Part shown: positions 45,305 to 54,033 of the stretch, piece by piece
Numbering within the stretch: the stretch's first letter is position 1
How the letters are laid out: every line of letters begins with the position of its first letter
Source of the DNA: Chrysoporthe austroafricana
Lineage: Eukaryota > Ascomycota > Sordariomycetes > Diaporthales > Cryphonectriaceae
Assembly: GCA_001051155.2 (NCBI GenBank)
Contig: JYIP02000005.1
Coordinates: 2,728,001 to 2,792,000 of the forward strand
Direction: 5' to 3'
DNA length: 64,000 nt
Translations under genes and position numbers: made by a program
Notes under the pieces: generated by a model
What the model saw: only the letters and a program-made list of their open reading frames with translations
Database searches by the model: none
Told to the model about the DNA's origin: nothing

Positions 45305-46006
45305 ATGGCCTTTCCAATCACGAGGACCGCAACGCACCTTGTCCCATCTTTCACGCCACCCGCTCTGCCAGATGTGGGTCCAAGCAGCTCCACCGGGAAC
45401 CCCACGGACTACAGAGCCATCGTCCACGGCCACCAAGTGGTCATGCTCATGGCCGTCTTCAGCTCCATCTACGTCTGCGGTGCCCTCTTTGGCGTCATCT
45501 AGATCCTGACGCGGGAGTACGATAAGAAGGCTGGCCCACCCTGGGTGCCCAGCATCTTCCGCACCGAGGCCCTCTGCGTCTTGTTTGAACCACTCGCTCA
45601 CTTCTGGCCCGCGATTCTGTGGCCGGTCTTCCTCTTATACTGCCTTATCTATCACTGCGTCGACAAAGTGAATCACGCCACGACGTGTTGCGGAACACCC
45701 AGGAGGACCGTCAAGCAGAGGACTCGGTTACAAATGGCGAATCGCGACGTCTATGGCACATCTGATGATGTCGAGCTTGCAGTTGTTCAATCTTCACGAT
45801 CCTGGATCTCACTGCCCCCGGTTCCCACGCCGCCGCCGGCGTATCAGTCAAGAAACCCTTCCGCGGTCACGAGAAAGTTGAGGCACAGCTCAGCCGGCAG
45901 CATGAGCCCACTCGGCCACTGCAGGAGCGATTCGACGGCGGCATCCAATGAGACACGGGCGCAGGGGGGAGATGAATTATCAGGCTCGGACAATTCAGAA
46001 TCGTGA
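45305..46006 (+). pseudogene. Two-TM small protein gene interrupted by an in-frame TAG
   Basis: From the ATG at 45305 one frame runs 234 codons to 46006, interrupted only by TAG at 45500-45502. Before it lies a TM segment (VVMLMAVFSSIYVCGALFGVI). Directly after it the frame continues ILTREYDKKAGPPWVPSIFR, then a second hydrophobic segment (FWPAILWPVFLLYCLIY) and a polar, Ser/Pro-rich tail. The family is not recognised. A 48-nt GT-AG interval (GTCTTC...ATCTAG) could remove the stop in frame, but the donor is weak and it would delete most of the first TM segment. It could therefore be a broken gene, a sequence error, or a real short intron. Confidence 0.5.
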
Positions 46007-46886
46007 GCAGGCATGAGGGAGGATGGACGGCATGGAGGGTAAGCAGGGGATGCCGGGTGAGAACGCACAGAGGGGTCTGATGACGAGGGAGCAGCTCCGG
46101 TCTGCCTGGAGTCAATATCATTAATACTACCACAGCAGAGGTTCTGGGTCCAATATCAGGATCTCTCCCTCCGGATTCCGTACTCTACTCCTTAACACCG
46201 GCTCAAATTGGAATCGAGAATGAATAATCGCAAAGTGGAATCAAATTCCATAGAGGTGATATCTGGTCACATGCCACCCACCCCTAACTTCCGCATTTTG
46301 TCTACTGCCTAGGTATCTTTAACTGGAAAATCTTTGTTCACGGCCGTCCTCCATCTGCTCCATGTTATCCTCCTGATACCTCTGCAATATCCGCTTGGAC
46401 GCCTAAGCGCACCCGTTCTCTTGCAAGAGTTTTAAGAAGTCGAAAGACCCATTTGGAATCTGCCTATCTAGCTTAGCGCTTCCAGGCTTCTTTGCCATTG
46501 CACGAGAACGACGCGGGACCAACGAAAACACAGCGTAGGTCAACTTCGCACTGTTTCTAGTAAGTCGGCTATGTGCTCCACCACGAAGACTTGCATACAG
46601 ACGTCCGCCCCCTCCTGCAAGACATGGCGAGCACCTACGACATTCATATTGCAAATCCAACGCGCGACTGGTTCTCCATTGATCCTTAAAAACAGCTTCA
46701 CACCCTCTCTTCGTTCGTCAGATGCCTTGTGTTCCCCTCGTCTCAAATGCTACAAAACTGAGCCGACCAATTTGACATCCGATGTGTACTAACTAAAACA
46801 AATCTCAGCGCTGCTAACGTTCACAACTCTCAGCTCACCCCAGCTCAAAATTCATCCATGCTGGCAACCTCGTCCTCACTGTCAAG
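46007..46886. promoter_or_regulatory. 5' flank of the ligase-like fusion gene
   Basis: About 0.9 kb with no supported gene. The short ORFs at 46403-46792 overlap on both strands and lack motifs. C/T-rich sequence at about 46800-46870 is consistent with a 5' UTR. Confidence 0.5.
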
Positions 46887-49328
46887 ATGCAGTCCGCCGT
46901 GAGACTTCGCCTGCGGACAGCGTGCAAATCCTCAGATCTTCAACATGGCTGGAAATCACGATCTCACACATTCACCACATCATCTTACCGCCAAAGCTAC
47001 AAGGACACCCTCCGCAACCTGTGCATCGGCACCGCGACCCGCGTCATCTTCCAGGGCTTCACGGGCCGCCAAGCAACAGCCAACGCCCAGGAGTCCTTGG
47101 AATGGGGCACGAATATCGTAGGTGGCGTCACCCCCGGCCGCGAAGGCGAGCACCTGGGCCTGCCCGTGCTCCCCACCGTGCGCCGGGCGATGGACGAGCT
47201 CAAGCCTGACGCGACGGGGATCTACGTCCCTGCCTCCCTGGCCCCGGCGGCGATAGAAGAGGCTATCGAGGCCGAGGTCCCGCTCATTGTCGCTGTAGCC
47301 GAGCACATCCCGCTCCACGACATGCTGCGTATCCACAGCATCCTGAAGACACAGAGTAAGAGCCGCCTGGTGGGGCCTAACACCCCCGGCATCATCTCCG
47401 CCGCCGAGAGCGAGCGGTGTCGCATCGGCTTCCAGCCGCTGCCCTGCTTCAGCGCCGGGTGTGTGGGCATCGCGGCCAAGAGCGGCACACTGAGCTACGA
47501 GGCCGTCGCGGCGACGACGAGAGCGGGCCTGGGCCAGAGTCTGTGTATCGGTGTCGGCGGGGACGTGCTCCCAGGGACCGATCTGGTGGAATCCCTGCAG
47601 GTGCTGGTGATGGATCCCAACACCAAGGCTATTGCGCTTATTGGGGAGATCGGTGGGGATGGGGAGGTGCTAGCTGCGCAGTGGGTGAAGGACTATCACG
47701 GTCGCACAAAGAGCGCGGAGCGCAAGCCCATCGTGGCCGTCGTTGCGGGCATGCAAGCGCCGAGGTACCAGGTGATGGGGCACGCGGGCGCATTCTGGCT
47801 CCCTGGGGAGCCAGACTATAAGCAGAAGGTCGATGCATTGAAGGCTGTGGGCGTGACGGTTGTCAACCACCCGGCAAAGATTGGTGCGGCACTGAAGGAG
47901 TCGCTGGACCAGAAGGCACGGGCGGATCCAAAACAGGCGGACGGGCCTCAACACTCTACAGACAGCGTTGCCAGCGCCGTGCTGGGGCGGCCTCCCCAGC
48001 AGCAACAGACGCGCGGAATGTCGACATTCACTCGGAGTTCCATTGTGCGCACACAACCTGCGGCAACGTCAGTCTTGACACGCCCTCGAAACCGACAGAG
48101 CCAACTTCGCGACCTACACCTCGACTGCAAACAGAGCATTGCGCTCCTCAAGGACGAGAAACTCGGCGACGAGCTCCAGCAGGACAAGTACCCCGTCCGC
48201 TACCTCGCACTTGGCATCGACCGCGCGTCTAGGTCACAGTGCATCACAGCTGGTGTGATCAACAAAGAGCAGGTCTATCGCTACCCTTGGATTTTCAATA
48301 AGACCCTGTTGCCCCATGGCGTCACAAACATCCTAGACCTTGATACAAAGGAGTGGAACAGCGTCATAGACGCGCTCGCGATCCAGCTCAAATTGTTCAA
48401 CTCCCGGGACCTGCCGGCGAACCGGCTCGCCCTGTCATCTGCACTACGCGACATAGCGACCCTCTTTAGAAAGAATGAGGCAAAGGTGGTGAGTGTCGAG
48501 CTGGGCTGGAAAGGGTCGAAGCAGAAGCCGTTTTACCTGCACGACATGCGCGTCGAGCTGGACGATGCAGCCTACAAAAGTGGCGGGCGGCTTAAGGAGG
48601 TCCACGAGAAGTTCGCAGCGCGGGAGGAGCGCGAGCCTGGCACCGCAGAGGCGGAGAAGCACGGCATCGTCTACTATAAGCTGAGCCCCCAGGATCGGCG
48701 CTACAACATCGGCACGCTCGTCAACGGCGCAGGCCTCGCGATGAACACTGTCGACGGCCTGTACGACGCGGGCGGCCGCGCGGCGAACTTCCTCGATACG
48801 GGCGGCAAGGCCACGTCGGAAACGGTCAAGAAGTCCTTTGAGATCATCCTGCGCGATGACCGGGTCAAGGTCATCTTTGTGAATATCTTTGGTGGGTTGA
48901 CCCTAGGCGACATGATTGCGAGAGGGATTATATTAGCCTTCCAGGAGACGGATATCAGGGTCCCCGTGGTGGTGCGGATCAGGGGCACAAACGAGAAGGA
49001 GGGACAGAGAATCATTGCAGAGAGCGGGTTGCCGCTGTTCGCGTTTGATGATTTCGAGGAGGCAGCAACCAAGGCGATTGAGATTGCGAAAGAGGCGACG
49101 CTAAGTAAGAAACCGGAGGTTGAGAGCCAGAAGCAGGTCGCAGGGTTGAAGGAGGCGGCCATGGCTGCTACGCTGGAGGCGGAGGGGGAAGAGACGAACA
49201 CGGCTGCTGATGAAATCGTGGCGGATACCACGGGTGAGGAAGAGGAGGGTGAGCTGATAGTGCATCAGGAAACGGATGATCTAGCACCAGAGGAGGTGGC
49301 GAGGCGTAAGGAACCGGTAAAAACGTAA
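46887..49328 (+). CDS. Fused succinyl-CoA-ligase-like alpha/beta protein, probably mitochondrial
   Basis: Single 813-codon frame. Residues 1-45 resemble a mitochondrial presequence (basic, Ser/Thr-rich). Residues about 46-345 match the succinyl-CoA synthetase alpha subunit: QGFTGRQAT (CoA loop), GTNIVGGVTPG, IYVPASLAP, VGPNTPGI, SGTLSYEA, GVGGDVLPGTD, IGEIGGDGE and MGHAGAF with the phosphorylated-type His. After a Gln/Pro linker, residues about 378-405 (MSTFTRSSIVRTQPAATSVL...) again look like a presequence. The rest aligns in outline to the beta subunit C-terminal half: NIGTLVNGAGLAMNT, AANFLDTGGKAT, VIFVNIFGG, VPVVVRIRGTNEKEG. The beta N-terminal ATP-grasp signatures (HAGGRGKAGG-type loop, EINPL-type site) are not visible. 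Ligase activity is therefore doubtful; the architecture is certain, the function inferred. Confidence 0.85.
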   Translation: MQSAVRLRLRTACKSSDLQHGWKSRSHTFTTSSYRQSYKDTLRNLCIGTATRVIFQGFTGRQATANAQESLEWGTNIVGGVTPGREGEHLGLPVLPTVRRAMDELKPDATGIYVPASLAPAAIEEAIEAEVPLIVAVAEHIPLHDMLRIHSILKTQSKSRLVGPNTPGIISAAESERCRIGFQPLPCFSAGCVGIAAKSGTLSYEAVAATTRAGLGQSLCIGVGGDVLPGTDLVESLQVLVMDPNTKAIALIGEIGGDGEVLAAQWVKDYHGRTKSAERKPIVAVVAGMQAPRYQVMGHAGAFWLPGEPDYKQKVDALKAVGVTVVNHPAKIGAALKESLDQKARADPKQADGPQHSTDSVASAVLGRPPQQQQTRGMSTFTRSSIVRTQPAATSVLTRPRNRQSQLRDLHLDCKQSIALLKDEKLGDELQQDKYPVRYLALGIDRASRSQCITAGVINKEQVYRYPWIFNKTLLPHGVTNILDLDTKEWNSVIDALAIQLKLFNSRDLPANRLALSSALRDIATLFRKNEAKVVSVELGWKGSKQKPFYLHDMRVELDDAAYKSGGRLKEVHEKFAAREEREPGTAEAEKHGIVYYKLSPQDRRYNIGTLVNGAGLAMNTVDGLYDAGGRAANFLDTGGKATSETVKKSFEIILRDDRVKVIFVNIFGGLTLGDMIARGIILAFQETDIRVPVVVRIRGTNEKEGQRIIAESGLPLFAFDDFEEAATKAIEIAKEATLSKKPEVESQKQVAGLKEAAMAATLEAEGEETNTAADEIVADTTGEEEEGELIVHQETDDLAPEEVARRKEPVKT

Positions 49329-49467
49329 TCTTGAAGCTGTCATGTCTGCGCTACTCTTGGCTTGTCTATATGCACGCCCTGTAGACGACATGCATGATGT
49401 ATGTACAACAATATCAAGATATTACAGGACTAATACAGCCGGTTGGGTATGTATGTGACCTGGCCGT

Positions 49468-51648
49468 TTACACCTTAGTCACAGCGAAGCAAGCTTTCAT
49501 GGCGAATGCCAGCGATATCCTTGAGTGTCCCATGGCCCCTCCATGCGCTCCCGTAGCAGCTGCAGGCTCCGTGTTGTGGAAGTCCTGTCTTCTATCCTCG
49601 GTTGCCTGTGCGGCAACCTCCCTGGCGCGCATCTTCAAGATTCTCAATGTCCAGACTGGGATACGATGCGTTAGCATTTGCTTGATCACAGAAAGTTGCT
49701 AGAACCGATACGTACGGAAAATGAATGCTGCAAGAAACATGCAGCCAGTATATACCTGAACGTCCAGGTAGCCACTTCTTCCGGGTTTGACCAGACTGAG
49801 ACCGATCACTTCTGCGAAGGTTGCTGGTAGGACGAGAACTAGCCAGGTGATGGACATTACTTGAGACAACAGGAGTTAGTGATTAACACGAGACGCAGCC
49901 AGATGGTGGATAGCCCAGGGACAGTCCAGAGGGGAACAGCCCGCTCAGCGGGAGCTGCTCAGCAGGGAACAATATTTGGCTCTGACGACCTAGCTTACCA
50001 GATGGCAGTAGCTGCAGGCCGATGATCTCGGCAGCGACAGGTGCCACACAAGGCCAGATACAGCCTGCAAACGCACCAAAGAGACTATAGACGATAGCAC
50101 CGGCGTAGTACTCGCCGGCAAAGATCCAGAGGAAGAATGCTGCTAGGCTCGCGGTCAGTGTACCCAGGGCGGCGACGTTGATCTTCCCGATCCTATCACT
50201 ATAGAATCCAATCACTGGTCTGCCCAGTCCCTGTGATACTGTGGCCGGTGTCAGCGTCGATGTTCAATGCAGAGTAAAGGGTATGCCTACGGTTAAACAT
50301 GGCCGCCAAAATCGACCCCTGGGTCGCCGTAAAGCCAACGGCACTCGCATAGTCCGCTAGCGAGAACACCACAATGATGTACCCCAAGATCGAGAAGAAA
50401 GCCCACGCCAGGAACAGGTACAGCTCAACCCTCTTGAACAGCTCCTTGTGGAAAGCTCGATGTATTGCGCCCACTTCCTTATTCCTATCCCGCGCGAGGA
50501 AGGTACAGCTTCCATTCACCACAAATGCGACGATGGCGAGGACCCGAAAGGCCCACGCAAGCCCCAGATTGGTGATCAGGGCGTTGGCGGCGAGCGAATA
50601 CGTCAGCCCTCCAAAGCCGGACCCGGCTGTACCTATGGAGTTGGCGAGGGAGCGCTTGCGTGTGAACCATTGAGGGACGAGGCCCACTGAGCCAGTGAAG
50701 AGGAAGCCCATGCCTGCGCCGAAACATATACCTTGACTGAGAATGAGGTGCCAGATCTGAGACGTAAACGAGGCACCGATAAAGGCAGCACTGGGAAGGG
50801 GGTTCAGCAAGCCGGCCGTCTCAATAAGATTTGCAGAGACTTACGTCTCAAGCATCACGCCAAGTTGGAGACATACTCGCGTGCCGAATTTTCCAATGAC
50901 TAGGGTCGCCAGAGGTGCGAAAAGTAGGGCTATGTGGCGACGATCAGCCTCGTGGCCGCGCGCCTGTGTCTGCGGTGGACGCAATGAGGCCAGAAATTAT
51001 AAGACATACCTATCGATATTGAAAGACCACCCACGAAGGCGAAGTCGATCGCAGTTGATCCAGGGAAGATATTGGAGCTGAGATAATATGCGAGAAATAC
51101 AGCCTGTATGAGGAGAGACGGTCAGGTGGTGGTTGGTAAGGAGGGTGAGTATATCATTCGTTGGTATTTATGTCGCAGCAGCTCTCTCTCTCTTTCTTTC
51201 TGGGGCTAACACCTCAAGATTCCAGATCTCATTCATCAAGGAACATGATGGGGTTGTTTTCGATGTACGTACGTATGCCTGGGACCTGTTAGCATTGGGA
51301 AGTCCGATGTACATGGAATCGTATCCACGAGGCAACCTACGGAATTGAGACCCCACGTGTGCATATTTACAAGGAATACAGCAAGGACGACGACCCTTCG
51401 TAGCTCTGTTAGACATCCTGCACTGAAGCCAACATGGCAAAGAATATTTACCAGCCATATCCGCCTTCTTTGAACTCTTTCGGCTGCTCATGATCACTCA
51501 GGTCCGACTCTAGAGGGCCTTCGTCCTTGTTGGTTCTGTCGTCCATATCCACAGCGCGGACATGAGTGACATTCCTCTCAATGTTATCCCCGTCTTCGGC
51601 TCTGTCTGTAGAAGTTGAGGGAGAACTCGGTTCCTGCGCGGACGCCAT
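49468..51648 (-). CDS. MFS transporter, monocarboxylate-permease type
   Basis: Twelve-TM major facilitator of the monocarboxylate-transporter-like fungal branch, probably plasma membrane; substrate unknown. Eight exons reconstructed on the minus strand: 51648-51452, 51395-51341, 51103-51010, 50929-50845, 50790-50291, 50238-49999, 49859-49716 and 49655-49468; all phases agree, giving 500 residues. Supporting junctions include EGGYGWVVVLAVFLVNMHTW, IFPGSTAIDFAFVGG, FNLSQGLGRPVIGFYSDR and TFAEVIGLSLVK. The acidic N-terminal about 65 residues precede TM1. SIGTAGSGFGGLTYSL and VPQWFTRKRSLAN are family signatures. The acceptor before LSQGLG is CCACAG at 50239; the next CAG (50231) breaks frame. Two acceptors are AAG. 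Gene density of introns is high for this window. It is not linked in strand or promoter to its neighbours. Confidence 0.9.
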
Positions 51649-52402
51649 GTTCGATCGAATCGTCGAGTACGTCAGAGTACGGCCCAAAAGGGCTTCAACA
51701 CGATTCTGAGTCACAAAGTGTCCAGAGACGAAATCATCTCGAGTCCATCGAGGCGACACAAGGCCGAGATATACAAAAGAAATCCTATAATTATGACTCG
51801 AGGACCTCTGATTTTTGAATCCGAAAGTCGTATCCGAGAGTCCAAGATGGAAACAAGCCGGGACTGCTAATGCCACTACATAATCAGATAATCACCTCCG
51901 CCCTGTCGAAGGGCGCACTATGTTAAGACGATGACGATGCGGATCTTATTAGCGGCACTTGGTCTCTATGGGGGCCGATGCCGGGATTCCACTCCTCGCT
52001 CTGGAAGACATCGCCATCTAGAGACTTTGGGTAGGGAGTCCACCATCGCCCTGCACATTGTGACAAGATCTGCGGGGGCGCCTGGGCGTCGGAGGATGCG
52101 ACTTGTTGGAGTTGTCCCTGGGGTTGAGGCCCGATGGTGCTGGGCTCGTGCCCGCCTAGCCGCTCCGTAGACCGAGTTTGGGGGGAGGGGACTGTCTGCT
52201 GACACAGGTGACTTTATGACGTGTTAGCCCCTTTACAAAAGGGAAAGAGACTGTAGTGCGACGAGGCTGCTTCGGGAGGCCGGGCGGTCTGACCGCTGGA
52301 GCAGCCCAGTCAGTGAATTCCTATTGATCGCTGAGCCCGGCCGTCGAAGCCGAGTCCTCCGGGTCAGCGAAGACGGAGACAGGGGCCGGATCAGCGAGCC
52401 CG

Positions 52403-52482
52403 GTATGGTATGTACCCTGGAGCAGAGGGCGGCCACTCGTGCGCTGAGATGGACGAGCCTAGTTTCGAGGCTCATACCATAC
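52403..52482. repeat. Inverted repeat, 10-bp arms, 60-nt loop
   Basis: GTATGGTATG at 52403-52412 is perfectly inverted as CATACCATAC at 52473-52482. Short, could be chance. Confidence 0.45.
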
Positions 52483-53245
52483 AGTATACCAGTACATGTC
52501 GAAAGCACGTTGACGTTGCAGGCTTTGCGACCTGCCTATCCGGCAAGATCCACCCCGGGTCGAGCGACGTGGTCCTGAAATAGGTTTCCCCTGATCCTCA
52601 TATTGCACGCCAGGGACGTCCGTACTCCAAATGACCTGGCAGGGAGGGTGTCCGTGCATGCGCCGGCCACAATAAGGACGTCGACTGCACATTGGTTTCG
52701 GGTGTGGAGCCCGTGAAGCACCAAGTACCGGTGTGCAGCGCTGTGCAGGGCGCTGGGACTCGTCGAGCTCCGGAGGATGATGACCTGATCCGGATGCGTT
52801 GGCGTTTTCCTCATCTCCCCAGAGTCAGGACCACCTGGGGAGAGGCGGCCCCCTCTCCTCTCCTCTGCCCGACAGCAGCACACCGTCTTGCGCGGGCTGC
52901 GGACAGACCAGCCATCTCGACGAGGCCGTGCCCCACTGCGTATGGAAGCCGAGAGAAGGAAAGACGTGTCGTCGATTCCACCAGAAGAAGGTCGAGGGCT
53001 GGCTGGCGTGGCCACATGGATGCAGGTCTCACGGGTTACGCGCAGCTTGCATACATAGTACATAGCGAGGTCTCGCTCGGCTGATGTATCCTGTACCCGG
53101 GCCTGCCGCCAGACGGCGCCTGCGAGACAGGTCTCAGTGCCACAGCAGCGAAGCCTTGGCGTGATCAGGCGGCCGGGAGGCGCTGTAGCAACCGGCGGCG
53201 CCAGGCGGGAGCCGTACAGGCACATAGCCAGTAAACACCAGCGCC

Positions 53246-53303
53246 CGGCGGAGACAGGGCAGCACCCCGTTGCACGGCGGAGACCTGGAAGAACACCGTT
53301 GAC
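53246..53303. repeat. 29-bp imperfect tandem duplication
   Basis: CGGCGGAGAC at 53246 and 53275 each lead into similar sequence ending CCGTTG. Two copies only. Confidence 0.6.
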
Positions 53304-53557
53304 CTGCATGGAAGGTTTTGGGAGGCTGGGGTCTCAGACAGGGCCACCGGGCCACCACAGTAAGTACCTACTAGTTCCCAGACAGTCCTGGCAACCCTGC
53401 CAACCTCGCAACCTTGTCCTGCTGCAGCGCTGGTAGCTTTGATGACTCTTCCGCTAGCGTCGTGGCCTGGGTTGTAGTAAATAAACAATCACACAATCAC
53501 AACCGCCGCCTGCTTGCTGTACCTACGGCCTGCGATATAACCTACTGACCTGTCCCG

Positions 53558-53581
53558 CTGCCCTCCTGCCCTCCTGCCCTC
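53558..53581. repeat. CTGCCCTC x3 in a pyrimidine-rich promoter tract
   Basis: Three perfect 8-bp units, continuing into CTCC and T/C-rich sequence to about 53600, some 450 nt upstream of the LIM gene start. Likely part of its promoter or 5' UTR. Confidence 0.75.
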
Positions 53582-54033
53582 CTCCTTTTCTCCCCTCTCA
53601 TGTGCACGACCCTAACCGGACCCTTCGTCGGAGACCTGGGCTGCTCGTTAAGCTAGCTGGACTCTGGTACGCATTCCTGAGACAATCTCCGCTGCCTGCT
53701 TCGTCCTCACAAAGATCGGGCTGTCCCCAGATCGGACCATCTCCACTTTTCTCGTCGCCCCGACTGCCTGCTTCGTACATCACAGTGCAGAGCAGCCTTG
53801 CCAGCCTCGCTCACTGTACACAGGTACAACGGACGGGCACGGGGCCTGGTAGCACCAGCTCGGACCAGCTAGCAATTTTATATACGGGCCCCCCGTTGCT
53901 CGTCCGCCATCCCCGATCCCTCCCTCTTTCCGCCATTCCCTTCTCTTTGCATCTGCATCGAGGCCGTCGTCTTTTGCATCGCCGCCGCCTTCTGGTCTAC
54001 TGGGCCTGATTGTGCAGGATCTTCGGAGGAATC

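Larger units (their letters stand above)
51649..54033. other. GC-rich intergenic region of about 2.4 kb
   Basis: No supported gene. Several long overlapping ORFs occur (for example 52536-53309 minus, 257 codons), but they are Arg/Ser/Pro/Cys-rich without family features, as expected in GC-rich DNA. It contains a 10-bp inverted repeat (52403/52473), a 29-bp imperfect tandem duplication (53246) and, nearest the next gene, CTGCCCTC x3 and pyrimidine-rich promoter sequence. It serves as a divergent upstream region for the MFS and LIM genes. Confidence 0.5.

Noticed and set aside
8235..45502. TAG reassigned as a sense codon
   Set aside because: Several intact genes here end at TAG (DNM1, pectin lyase, the FMN oxidase, the F-box-like gene, the LIM gene), so TAG is a normal stop.
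50230..50290. MFS acceptor at the CAG next to GGACTGGG
   Set aside because: It breaks phase and runs into a stop; the CCACAG acceptor at 50239 restores NLSQGLGRPVIGFYSDR.
52536..53309. 257-codon minus-strand ORF
   Set aside because: Composition is Arg/Ser/Pro/Cys-heavy as expected from GC-rich noncoding DNA, other frames are equally open, and there is no domain, TM segment or splice logic.
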